Assembly (NCBI GenBank): GCA_016795105.1
Contig: JAEUIH010000041.1
Coordinates: 1-64,000, forward strand
Direction of reading: 5' to 3'
Source of the DNA: Planctomyces sp.
GTDB taxonomy: Bacteria > Planctomycetota > Planctomycetia > Planctomycetales > Planctomycetaceae
Length of the DNA stretch: 64,000 nucleotides
The position numbers and the translations under genes are program-made. Position 1 is the stretch's first letter; each line of letters opens with the position of its first letter. The notes below the pieces were generated by a model. That model did no database searches. It was given only the letters and a program-made list of their open reading frames with translations, and was not told the DNA's origin. Shown here piece after piece: positions 46,297-55,724 of the stretch.

Positions 46297-47841
46297 TTAC
46301 CTCAATGCATGCGGGCTGTTCGCCACGCCGTCAACAGACTGATGTTTTTCCAGCAATTGTTCGAGCTGTCGGACCATCTCCGGCCCGAGCACATGTTCAA
46401 TCGCGTCTGCTGCCTGATCGACTTTTGAAGGCGCAATCTCCGCATGTGTGATCAGGTACAATTCCCAGAGACGATGTTCATGGACAAGCCTTGCAGCCTC
46501 CACAAGCCCTGGTGCCGTCAGTGCGAACTGGGTGTCGGTTCCAATCAAATGACCTTCTCTGCGACTTCGAGCAATTTGCCGGCGCAGGCGGCGGGGTGTC
46601 CAGCTGCGGAGTTCCATCAGAGTGTCAAATGAAACATGTTCTGTTTCCCGACCGCGAGCAATTGTGACTTCGCCAATGCGAGTTTCCAGGACCTCGTAGA
46701 TGCCTCGCAGAAGATGCTGCCGATCAACCTCACGATTCAGCTTCCATTGTCGAATCCCTCGCTGCAGTATTCCTCTGGATGTCCCAAGCAGCATACTTGC
46801 GAAGAACAAAGCACTCGAAACGAGAACAATCATCGGACCACTTGGAAGCCCAGGAAATAATGCACTGATCACTGAACCAAGCCAGCCACTGACCAGCCCC
46901 ATAACAGAAGCAAGCCCAATCATAGATCGAATATTGTAAGTCCAGAAACGGGCTGCGGCAGCCGGTATGATTAACAGAGCAATCACAAGTACCAGCCCAA
47001 CAGCCTGCAATCCAACGACTGTCACAAGCAATACCAGCAACATCACGAGAACGTCGAGTATCAGGACCGGGTAACCTCGAGCTGCTGCAAAATCTTCGTC
47101 AAAGCAAAGCAGGACAAATTCTTTGAATAACAGCAACGAGATGCTGACACACACGACAGCGGTAATTCCAATGAGCCGGGCATCAGATGCAATCATCGAT
47201 GCCGTCTTGCCATAGATAAAGCCTTCCAAACCTGCCGCATTGCCGGAGGGAAGCTGCTGAATCACACTCAGCAGAACAACTCCCGCTCCAAAGAAGACAC
47301 TCAACACAATCCCAAGCGCCGCATCTTCGCGCAGGCGTGTCAGATGCCTGATCACCAGAATACAACTGGCTCCTGCGAGTCCACTCAGGGCCCCTCCGAT
47401 GAGCAGGACCGGAAGCGACTTTCCATCATAGCCGAGTGGTCCGGCAAGCAGAAATGCAACACAGACACCCGGTAATGATGCATGACTCAGAGCATCTCCC
47501 ATCAGGGCTCGACGACGGAGCAGTGCAAAGCTCCCAATCGTGCCGGCGGCCAGTCCCAGCAGCGAAGTGCCAATGACAACGACTCGAGTATTGTAATCCT
47601 TCAGCAACAGCACTCTGCTCCACTGTGTCCAGCTGGGCCACTCAACACTTCGGTCTGTCAGACTTCCCGAACGCTGATGATTCGAACGATATGCCTGTGG
47701 TGTTTCCGTCTGAACAGCCTCCGCCGCCACCAAGACTGCCGGAGCTGCAAACACCACCAGAATGAAAAAGACGTATGCTGCAAACCGAGTTGGCCGCAGA
47801 GGAACTTCCAGATATCCATTACTGAATCGCTGACCAGACAT
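46297..47841 (-). CDS. Metal ABC transporter permease (ABC-3 type) fused to DtxR-like domain
   Basis: A 514-residue paralogue of the permease at 44,957-46,294, with a longer N-terminus (a first membrane segment, FAAYVFFILVVFAAPAVLVA, that looks like a signal anchor). Permease motifs include RRALMGDALSHASLPGVCVA, SCILVIRHLTRLREDAALG and VGLVLVIALLIIPAAAARFW. The C-terminal tail (ALTAPGLVEAARLVHEHRLW, ELYLITHAEIAPSKVDQAAD) is again DtxR-like. The two may form a heterodimer. It follows hemB by eight bases, so haem synthesis and metal uptake may share a transcript. The ATPase and binding protein must be encoded elsewhere. Confidence 0.88.
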   Translation of the reverse strand: MSGQRFSNGYLEVPLRPTRFAAYVFFILVVFAAPAVLVAAEAVQTETPQAYRSNHQRSGSLTDRSVEWPSWTQWSRVLLLKDYNTRVVVIGTSLLGLAAGTIGSFALLRRRALMGDALSHASLPGVCVAFLLAGPLGYDGKSLPVLLIGGALSGLAGASCILVIRHLTRLREDAALGIVLSVFFGAGVVLLSVIQQLPSGNAAGLEGFIYGKTASMIASDARLIGITAVVCVSISLLLFKEFVLLCFDEDFAAARGYPVLILDVLVMLLVLLVTVVGLQAVGLVLVIALLIIPAAAARFWTYNIRSMIGLASVMGLVSGWLGSVISALFPGLPSGPMIVLVSSALFFASMLLGTSRGILQRGIRQWKLNREVDRQHLLRGIYEVLETRIGEVTIARGRETEHVSFDTLMELRSWTPRRLRRQIARSRREGHLIGTDTQFALTAPGLVEAARLVHEHRLWELYLITHAEIAPSKVDQAADAIEHVLGPEMVRQLEQLLEKHQSVDGVANSPHALR

Positions 47842-47849
47842 CGACGTCT

Positions 47850-48914
<1,065 letters not shown>

Positions 48915-48971
48915 CTAGCAGATTTCCGACGAATCACACACAGAACCTCTCAAACACAGGAAGAAGGGGGG

Positions 48972-49991
48972 TCAGCCTGCAGAAGTGCGAACGTTGAAAT
49001 CGGGATCGACTTCGCTGAGGGCCCCGGTCGTCCGACATCGAGGACACGTTGCTTCTCTGGGCAGAATTCGGGGAAGGCACATAATCGACCCACAACCACA
49101 GAACAGCATATATGGGTTTTCACAATGTGCACACGGAGGACTTCCCATCAAAAGCTGCACCGGTACATCGGGGACATCCACAAAACCGCTGGAGGCACCT
49201 CCATCGGAGAGTTTATGGGATTCGACCGGCAAATAGACCTCGGCTTCCCGATCAAACCGGTATCGCATCAGATATGGCTGTTTAGTCGCAATACACCAGG
49301 CCTTCAGGAATACCTGAAGCGGGCGCCCCTGCCACGGTCGGAATTCTCCCTTTCTAACAGAAGTCACTTCTGCCGGACGCTTGGTCATGTCCAGCCCGTT
49401 GTAGCTCTCCGTCATCCCAACTCCGACACTAGCGCTTCGAACAGACGCAGTCAGCCAGATGAAGAGTTTCCGGAGTGTCTCTGGAGTCATGTCAGCGAGG
49501 CGAAATGTCGCGTCGCTGACTTCAGACAGCATGTCAAAGTCCACATCGTCTCCGCAACCGATGGAATAGAAGTTGGCAACTTTGGGCTGAGTTAGTCGGT
49601 CGACAGCCTGCTTCACCTGTCGCCAATCGTCTGTTGCCTGCCCATCCGTAAGAAGAAAGACGAGAGGGCGGTAGTCACCGCGACGCTGAGCTGTTGTCGT
49701 GACAACCTCCCCCTGAATGCAGTTTCTTAGAACCCCAAGTGCCTTTCCGAGGCTCGTTCCGGGGCGAACCTGCAGCTCGGGAATCTGAACGTCTGCCAGT
49801 TCCGTGAGCGGCACGACCTGCCGAGCGTCACTGTCAAATGTGATGATGCTGATCCATGCGGTCTCCAGTGCATGAGGATCGGTTCGTAAAGTATTCAGCA
49901 ACAGGCTCAATCCACTGCGAACGGACTGTACCGCTGACCCAATCATAGATTCAGATGTATCCAGCAATATATAGACCGGCAATCTTCGCAC
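48972..49991 (-). CDS. TerY-like vWA protein with C-terminal zinc-binding (TerY-C) domain
   Basis: A 339-residue protein. The frame is open upstream into the kinase gene, but the GTG at 49991 has AGGAG seven bases before it and gives the family start RRLPVYILLDTSESM. The vWA domain has an intact MIDAS: DTSESM, the Thr in RPGTSLG and the Asp in LLTDGQATDD. After about residue 210 comes a long linker, then a zinc-binding module with CAHCENPYMLFCGCGS and CPRCRTTG. TerY-C proteins act with a PP2C phosphatase and a kinase in chemical-stress (Ter) systems. It is the last gene of the eight-gene Ter unit and starts 46 bases after the kinase gene. Confidence 0.87.
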   Translation of the reverse strand: MRRLPVYILLDTSESMIGSAVQSVRSGLSLLLNTLRTDPHALETAWISIITFDSDARQVVPLTELADVQIPELQVRPGTSLGKALGVLRNCIQGEVVTTTAQRRGDYRPLVFLLTDGQATDDWRQVKQAVDRLTQPKVANFYSIGCGDDVDFDMLSEVSDATFRLADMTPETLRKLFIWLTASVRSASVGVGMTESYNGLDMTKRPAEVTSVRKGEFRPWQGRPLQVFLKAWCIATKQPYLMRYRFDREAEVYLPVESHKLSDGGASSGFVDVPDVPVQLLMGSPPCAHCENPYMLFCGCGSIMCLPRILPREATCPRCRTTGALSEVDPDFNVRTSAG

Positions 49992-50037
49992 GACTGGTCT
50001 CCTGTCACAGAAATCGCAAGAACGAGCTACCTTCGAA

Positions 50038-51534
50038 TCAGGACTGAACCATTTGCACCTGCAGCAGTCGTCCACCTTCGTCCGGTGAAAGCAGGATCTG
50101 AAGATCCTGTTTCAGCTCGATCGCTGAGTTGACTGCAACATCCACACCATCTGTCAGGTTTCGCAGTGTGCTAAGTCTTTGATTGACGAATAACCACTTA
50201 CCGCCATGAAACTTGAAATAACCAACTGGCTTCCGATCTGAATCTGACAGCCTTTCGTTGGGAAAAATGGTCCGATTCACATGCCATGGATACAGATACT
50301 GGTCGTTGTAGACCATCAGTCTGTGGTTATCCGGCGTGAACTTTCCCTTACCACGACTCGAGTAGAGATTGAGAATCGGCAGGATTCCACGAAAGGGAGT
50401 GCCGCAAAACGGACATCGCGGAGCGGTTGTATTGTCAAACACGTACCATTTCTGCTCACAGGCTGAATTTGTACACGGCTGAAGCAAGTCAACTGTTTTC
50501 ACAAGTGCTCGCTCCCAGTTATCCGCCGTTGGCCTCAATTCCGGGCGATGCAGCCCTTCCACAAATGCCTTCAAAAACAGTTCCGTCAGGTATGGACCAG
50601 TAACTTTAAAGGGAACCTTTGAGATATCTGCCCACGGAAGTTCACTCTTGCGTATTTGTGACAGGTTTGGACGATTACTGACATCCGTCGGATGTTCGAT
50701 GAAGACCGCATTTCGTCCCATCGCGAGTTCTTCATCCACCTGTGGATCGGCGTCATGAACTTTTCCGCCCCGTAGAGGATGCCGGTACAAGAGGTACATA
50801 TAGATCAGAACAGACAACGCATGCTGGTCCGTTTCTCTCCGCGGCAATGCCCGATTTCTGTCATCTTTCGCGAGCTTCAAAGTCGCCATGACTTCCGGAG
50901 CGATAAAATCGGGCGTCCCGACAACATCAGGAGGATACTTTCCGGGTACCACAAGCCCGTCAATATCGATGATACATGCATCACCTCGGGATGGATCGAC
51001 AAGCACATTCTTGTAGGACAGATCACTGTGTGCAAGCCCGGCCGCATGCAGGCGTTTTACAGCTCGGCTGATTTTGATACACGTCGTTATATATGAACGC
51101 CAGTTACCGCGCTCTTTCGGGTCAAGGTATTTGGTTTGGTGTGTCGCGGATGCAAACCACTTGCCCTCTTTCTCTTTGCCTCGGATTCCCAGAAAATCGT
51201 TCTGGCGTGAACCAAATTCGAAGAAGAAGTTGCCTCGATAAGCAGGTGCAACGATACCGAGTCTCCCCTCATGCTCAACAAGTCGCTCAGGCCAACAGAA
51301 CAAGTCTTTCCAGTACCCGCCTCCCGGTTGATCAAAGATTCGCTCTCGATATGTTCCAACCAGGTTCTCAAGTCTCTGTCGAGCATTGAAATCCTGAGGA
51401 GTTCTGTAAAACGCCACAACGTAAGAACGATCCGGTGAGAAATAGACGTCCTTCATTGCTCCTGCGCCGACAAGATCATCCACGAACTGAATTTCAGTCC
51501 CATCGGTGGCTTTCAGCTGAACGATTCGTCCCAT
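50038..51534 (-). CDS. Atypical Ter-associated protein kinase with C-terminal zinc ribbon
   Basis: A 498-residue kinase of the TerY-P triad. The glycine loop is VGAGAMKDVYFS. The usual ATP-binding lysine (VAIK) is replaced by VVAFYR, but a lysine (Lys28) sits inside the glycine loop. The catalytic loop is HSDLSYKNVLVD (Asp171, Asn176) and the metal site is IIDIDGLV in place of DFG. APH-like kinases have similar catalytic loops. A zinc ribbon near residue 375 has CTNSACEQKW and CPFCGTPF. C-terminal to it is a region with PDNHRLMVYNDQYLYPWHVN. It starts 11 bases after the PP2C gene stop and is likely co-transcribed with it. Activity is probable, not shown. Confidence 0.85.
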   Translation of the reverse strand: MGRIVQLKATDGTEIQFVDDLVGAGAMKDVYFSPDRSYVVAFYRTPQDFNARQRLENLVGTYRERIFDQPGGGYWKDLFCWPERLVEHEGRLGIVAPAYRGNFFFEFGSRQNDFLGIRGKEKEGKWFASATHQTKYLDPKERGNWRSYITTCIKISRAVKRLHAAGLAHSDLSYKNVLVDPSRGDACIIDIDGLVVPGKYPPDVVGTPDFIAPEVMATLKLAKDDRNRALPRRETDQHALSVLIYMYLLYRHPLRGGKVHDADPQVDEELAMGRNAVFIEHPTDVSNRPNLSQIRKSELPWADISKVPFKVTGPYLTELFLKAFVEGLHRPELRPTADNWERALVKTVDLLQPCTNSACEQKWYVFDNTTAPRCPFCGTPFRGILPILNLYSSRGKGKFTPDNHRLMVYNDQYLYPWHVNRTIFPNERLSDSDRKPVGYFKFHGGKWLFVNQRLSTLRNLTDGVDVAVNSAIELKQDLQILLSPDEGGRLLQVQMVQS

Positions 51535-51545
51535 GGTGATTTATC

Positions 51546-53135
51546 TCATCGAGGCATTAAGATGGCGAGTGTTCGGTCGTCGTGGTTTCCTCGCGACCAG
51601 AAGTTCAGCCATTCCAACAACTGTTGCTCAGGTTTCTCTCCATTGAAGTCAATCTCCGTTCTTAACTCTTCCCACAATCCCGACCAATACGAGGAATCCC
51701 TGAAATTGTCGTCGGTTTGAAATTTCGGGTCCGAAACGCCGTCTGTCATCGACAATACGGCCGTAAATCGACCGACAATATCAAATCGAATTCTTCGAAG
51801 AATTTCATCTCCACTCACCCAGACATCTCGGGATGTGATAAATCTCGTCTGACCAGCATAAGCGCCTCCGTCCGGGACATTCAAGACGATTGTCTCGTGA
51901 GCATTACCATCATCTGAACCATCACAGTAGATACCGACGCCACCATCTCCAATACCAAACGTCGCAACAAACGTCCCAAACGCATACCGGCGCACGATTG
52001 TCAATAGTACTGTTGCTGCAAAGTCATTCTCAGAAGCCCCTTCTATTCTCCCTGCTTCTTCAGCAATTGCCCTTTGAGCAGTCTTTGCGGCAGGCGCGAG
52101 AGTTCGATACAGAGCACTCTGAAGTGATCGGAGGCTCTCTGCACGGTCATTGTTGAAATACCGTTCACAGTTTTTCTCGAAACTCCCATCTGCCTCAACC
52201 GCGACAAGTGCCGGGAGTATCGTTCGCCCCGCAGTCTCACAGACAAGTCTTGATCCCTGTCGGGAATACTTTGCTGACCCGGCACCGTCAGAGACGATCA
52301 TGACAGACCACCCGCTCGAAGAATCATGCACGACCTTAACATCATCTTCCCGAAACGTGCCGTCATGCGCATGAGATCTGCCGCGACGACTGGCAGCGAT
52401 TATCAAATGATCTTTCGCTTCTACACGTAGCGCGAGCGTGTGAGGCGTGCGGAATGGAAGTCCGTCCGCTGGTTCAATTTCTTTCCATAGTGCCCGAGGA
52501 TCGGGATTCACGAAGAGACTGATCGGCTTGTCTCTCCGAATCTCCGGCTTGGTGCGACGCCCCCCACTGGAGTCTTCGATTTCCTGAGCAGGATGGCAAA
52601 CCTCTACAATCAGTTGTTTCTGTCCGGATCCGACGAGTATTCCTTCGAACGTCAGTTGATCCCCGCTGTATGTCATCTGCAGCCCGGTACCGCAATTGTC
52701 CTTCAGATCGAAGTAGCCAAGCGGCGCGACCGAACCAAACAATGTCGATGCGGAAACAGTCTCGCGGTAAAGCTTCCCCTCGTTTCCGTTCGGGAGACTT
52801 CGTGATTCTGTCGAATGCAGACAGAATCTGTATCGTTGAGTTCTGTTGCCAAACGCCAGGACATCTCTGTCTTTCAGCCGAATGTCTCGAGCAGCAACTG
52901 GCTTGTCATTAACCCAGCTTTCGGCCCCCTCCAGCGGATGAAATCGCCAGAATTCTCCTTCGTGAATCAATTCGGCGTGTTTCCCTTTCACGCCGTCGCC
53001 CGAAATCTGCACCATGTTCTGTGAAGTACGACTCTCGGTCCCGACAATCACACGAACAGCACTCAGCTCGAAGTGATCGTCGGTACCTGAGACACCATTC
53101 AATTTCTCGAGGCGTGCCTTGATGATCACTTCCAT
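51546..53135 (-). CDS. FHA-PP2C protein phosphatase of the Ter triad
   Basis: A 529-residue protein (ATG at 53135; GAGGA upstream). The first 110 residues look like an FHA phosphothreonine-binding domain (SAVRVIVGTESRT, GKHAELIHEGEFWRFHPLEG, WVNDKPV, LKDRDVLAFG), although the usual SxxH motif reads KGKH. A linker of about 130 residues follows. The PP2C domain starts near residue 250 with GRSHAHDGTFREDDVKVV, then VIVSDGAGSAKYSRQGS (Asp metal ligands), FATFGIGDGGVGIYCDG, FTAVLSMTDGVSDPKFQ and the closing NHDDRTLAILMPR. It should reverse phosphorylation by the adjacent kinase. The FHA domain would target it to phosphorylated partners. Confidence 0.85.
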   Translation of the reverse strand: MEVIIKARLEKLNGVSGTDDHFELSAVRVIVGTESRTSQNMVQISGDGVKGKHAELIHEGEFWRFHPLEGAESWVNDKPVAARDIRLKDRDVLAFGNRTQRYRFCLHSTESRSLPNGNEGKLYRETVSASTLFGSVAPLGYFDLKDNCGTGLQMTYSGDQLTFEGILVGSGQKQLIVEVCHPAQEIEDSSGGRRTKPEIRRDKPISLFVNPDPRALWKEIEPADGLPFRTPHTLALRVEAKDHLIIAASRRGRSHAHDGTFREDDVKVVHDSSSGWSVMIVSDGAGSAKYSRQGSRLVCETAGRTILPALVAVEADGSFEKNCERYFNNDRAESLRSLQSALYRTLAPAAKTAQRAIAEEAGRIEGASENDFAATVLLTIVRRYAFGTFVATFGIGDGGVGIYCDGSDDGNAHETIVLNVPDGGAYAGQTRFITSRDVWVSGDEILRRIRFDIVGRFTAVLSMTDGVSDPKFQTDDNFRDSSYWSGLWEELRTEIDFNGEKPEQQLLEWLNFWSRGNHDDRTLAILMPR

Positions 53136-53196
53136 CACACAATCCTCAAATCAACATGTTTCATTGAAAACTTCGATCGAATTCACGGTGCCAGGC

Positions 53197-53832
53197 TCAC
53201 AGTACCGGATTCACGTCGACCGGAGGGGGCGGAAGAATCACCTCAGACGTGACTCCGATACTGGAGGAATTCACCTCTATCGATGAACTCACCCACCGAA
53301 ACAGTGATTCAAACGATGTGCTGTCCATCGTTTCAAGCGTGTACACACGATCTGTCAGGCGTCGAAGTTCATCAGGTTTTGCCTTCGCTCCCGCGGCACA
53401 CGCAATCACAACACCAAACTTCCTCCGCCGAACTTCTTCGATGGCTTCTTCAAACGCCTGCTTATCCGATGCGGCACCATCTGTCATAATGAACAAAATC
53501 GGCCGCCAGTCACCTTTTACCGACGCGTTCGACTTCTGAACTTCCCGATCAACCTGCCGGCACACGTCTTTTAACGCTCGCCCGAGATGAGTCGGTCCGG
53601 AATCCGGAGGAACCAACTCCGGCACCAGAAACTGCTCCACAGGAGTCAGGGGAACGAGTACTTTGACATAGGCATAAAATGTGATAATCGACAGGTGTAC
53701 GGAATCCAGAGCAAGTGGATCCTGTCTGAGCGAATCAACCATCGCCCTCAGACCCGCGCGAACCGATTCGATCGGTTCTCCTCGCATCGAACCCGATGTA
53801 TCGAGCAGTAAATAGACCGGCAGTCGACGCAT
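53197..53832 (-). CDS. TerY-like von Willebrand factor A protein
   Basis: A 211-residue vWA protein starting MRRLPVYLLLDTSGSM. The MIDAS is complete: DTSGSM, the Thr in SGPTHLG and the Asp in IMTDGAASD. No signal peptide is seen, so it should be cytosolic. The C-terminus is a proline-rich tail, LPPPPVDVNPVL, which parallels the tail of the next TerY gene (LPPPPPEIDVVGL). TerY proteins bind metal through MIDAS and are thought to assemble with TerD, kinase and phosphatase. It lies between the PP2C gene (61 bases) and its paralogue (48 bases). Confidence 0.88.
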   Translation of the reverse strand: MRRLPVYLLLDTSGSMRGEPIESVRAGLRAMVDSLRQDPLALDSVHLSIITFYAYVKVLVPLTPVEQFLVPELVPPDSGPTHLGRALKDVCRQVDREVQKSNASVKGDWRPILFIMTDGAASDKQAFEEAIEEVRRRKFGVVIACAAGAKAKPDELRRLTDRVYTLETMDSTSFESLFRWVSSSIEVNSSSIGVTSEVILPPPPVDVNPVL

Positions 53833-53880
53833 ATTGGTTGTCCATCTACATTCTTATGACATCTACCGTCCAAACGCTGC

Positions 53881-54522
53881 TCAAAGCCCCACAACGTCTA
53901 TTTCAGGAGGAGGTGGTGGAAGTTCACTCAGTCCCCCGACATCATTGTGTGATGTCTCAACTTTTTGACTTCCTGTACTGATGGACGCAGAGACCCATTT
54001 GAAGAATGCTGCGATTGCACCGGAATCGGCGGAATTCAGTCGAACAACGGCCTCACCGCAGACTTCAGCGAGCACCGCAGTGTCAGCGCTATCGACTGCA
54101 CATCCCACAACAATTCCCCATTTTTCCTGTCGGAATCTGCCCAGAGCCTTCTTCCAGTCGTCTGTTGGCTGTCCGTCAGTCATGATAAAGACCATCGGTT
54201 TCCAGTCACCTTTGACGGAAGCAGAGGATTTCGTCACTTCCTGCGATGCTCGTTCGGCGACGAGTTGAAGAGCTTCGCCAAAGGCCGTCGTGCCGCTTGC
54301 AGACAGTCCCGGCGGCTGAAATGCGGACAGCTCAGTTAGTGGGACCAGTTGAGTCGCCGAGTTTCCAAAACCGATCACACTTAAGTAGGCAGTTTCCAGT
54401 GCATAAGGATCCTGCCGCAACGCTGAGACCAGCATTTGAACGCCATTTTTCACCTGCTCAATCGGCTCTCCGGTCATTGAACCAGATGTATCAAGCACCA
54501 AATAAACCGGTAGTCTTCTCAT
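53881..54522 (-). CDS. TerY-like von Willebrand factor A protein
   Basis: A 213-residue protein from the ATG at 54522 (the frame opens at 54540, within terD). It starts MRRLPVYLVLDTSGSM. MIDAS residues are in DTSGSM, SGTTAFG and FIMTDGQPTDDWKK. It is close to its neighbour TerY (shared SASVKGDWKP/R core, proline-rich tail LPPPPPEIDVVGL). It begins seven bases after the terD stop, so translation is probably coupled. Cytosolic. As in other Ter systems, it likely forms a complex with TerD. Confidence 0.9.
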   Translation of the reverse strand: MRRLPVYLVLDTSGSMTGEPIEQVKNGVQMLVSALRQDPYALETAYLSVIGFGNSATQLVPLTELSAFQPPGLSASGTTAFGEALQLVAERASQEVTKSSASVKGDWKPMVFIMTDGQPTDDWKKALGRFRQEKWGIVVGCAVDSADTAVLAEVCGEAVVRLNSADSGAIAAFFKWVSASISTGSQKVETSHNDVGGLSELPPPPPEIDVVGL

Positions 54523-54529
54523 GAACAGG

Positions 54530-55093
54530 TTACCCCTCACTCACAGCATAATACTGATCAACGACGTACTGAAGCCCGCCATTAAAGGCCCGACCAACCG
54601 CCTCAAATCGCCATGTATCAGCTTTCCGATACAAACGCCCGAATTCAACAGCCGATTCAATGGAAAAGTCTTCGTCCAGTTCATATCGACACAACTCAGT
54701 GCCGTTCGATTCGTCAGTGATACGGATATATGAATTTCGGACCTGGCCAAAATTCTGTTTCCGTTCTTCATACTCGTGAATCGAAACGACCACCAGAATC
54801 TCTTCCACGCGCGACGCAACTTGCGTGAGGTCAACGTGGGCAACCTCGTCATCGCCGTCTCCTGCTCCGTCAAGGGAATCTCCCTCAAGTCGGACACTTC
54901 CATCCGGAGACGCAAGATTATTGTAGAAAATGAAATGACCGTCTTCGACCACTTTCCCACTCTGCAGCAGGCACAATGAGACATCAAGATCGAATGGAGC
55001 TCCCGACGTCGAGTTCGGATTCCAGCCTAACCCCAGACGCACCTTACGAAGTCCAACTTCAACACGCTGCCCTTTTTTGAGATTCAGTACCAT
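54530..55093 (-). CDS. TerD-family calcium-binding stress protein
   Basis: A 187-residue TerD protein from the ATG at 55093; the frame opens at 55117. Calcium-binding features are present: LGWNPNSTSGAPFDLDVSL, GAGDGDDEVAHVDL, and the conserved FGQVRNSYIRITDE and CRYELDEDFSIESAVEFGRL. The last part, YRKADTWRFEAVGRAFNGGL, is the usual TerD ending. TerD proteins bind calcium and are linked to tellurite, oxidative and other chemical stress. It starts 32 bases after its paralogue, terD at 55,126-55,677, and is followed seven bases later by a terY gene. Confidence 0.93.
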   Translation of the reverse strand: MVLNLKKGQRVEVGLRKVRLGLGWNPNSTSGAPFDLDVSLCLLQSGKVVEDGHFIFYNNLASPDGSVRLEGDSLDGAGDGDDEVAHVDLTQVASRVEEILVVVSIHEYEERKQNFGQVRNSYIRITDESNGTELCRYELDEDFSIESAVEFGRLYRKADTWRFEAVGRAFNGGLQYVVDQYYAVSEG

Positions 55094-55125
55094 TTCCGCT
55101 GATCTCCCCAGATGCAAGCTTGAGT

Positions 55126-55677
55126 TCAGGATACATACTTATCCACAAAATACTGCAACCCACCTTCATAACCTCGGCCAACAGCTTCGAATCGCCACGC
55201 GCTATTTCTTCTGTAGAGTCTCCCGAATTCGATCGCACTTTCTACTGAGAAGTCTTCATCGAGCTCATATTTACAGAGTTCATTACCCGAGATGATGTCA
55301 TAGATCCGAATGAAAGAGTTTCGAACCTGGCCGAAATTCTGGCGGCGTGTTTCGTACTCGTGAATCGTTACGACAATAATGATCTCATCAACCTCAGGAT
55401 CGACGGCCGACATATCCACCTGAATCGTCTCGTCATCACCGTCGCCAACACCGTCGAGCGCATCACCCATGTGCTGCACTGCGTGATCTGCAGACACCAG
55501 ATTGTTGTAGAAAACAAAATAGCCTTCTTCCGGGATCTTTCCGTTCCGCAGCATAAACGCAGAGGCATCAAGATCAAAGGCGGCCCCAGTTCCGTCGTTC
55601 GGATCCCATCCGAGTCCGACAGCTACCTTCTGAAGCCCAACTTCAACTCTCTGACCTTTCTTAAGATCAATCGCCAT
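55126..55677 (-). CDS. TerD-family calcium-binding stress protein
   Basis: A 183-residue TerD protein; the frame is open from 55776 but the ATG at 55677 has GAGGAG upstream and gives MAIDLKKGQRVEVGL, the standard family start. Key motifs are LGWDPNDGTGAAFDLDASAF, GVGDGDDETIQVDM and FGQVRNSFIRIYD, then CKYELDEDFSVESAIEFGRL. It is about 70 per cent identical to the next TerD by eye. It begins 47 bases after the P-type ATPase gene. The conserved Asp-rich stretches make calcium binding likely. Confidence 0.94.
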   Translation of the reverse strand: MAIDLKKGQRVEVGLQKVAVGLGWDPNDGTGAAFDLDASAFMLRNGKIPEEGYFVFYNNLVSADHAVQHMGDALDGVGDGDDETIQVDMSAVDPEVDEIIIVVTIHEYETRRQNFGQVRNSFIRIYDIISGNELCKYELDEDFSVESAIEFGRLYRRNSAWRFEAVGRGYEGGLQYFVDKYVS

Positions 55678-55724
55678 CTCTCTGCTCCTCGATGTCTCGT
55701 TGTTTTGACCCGGTTCATGAACCC

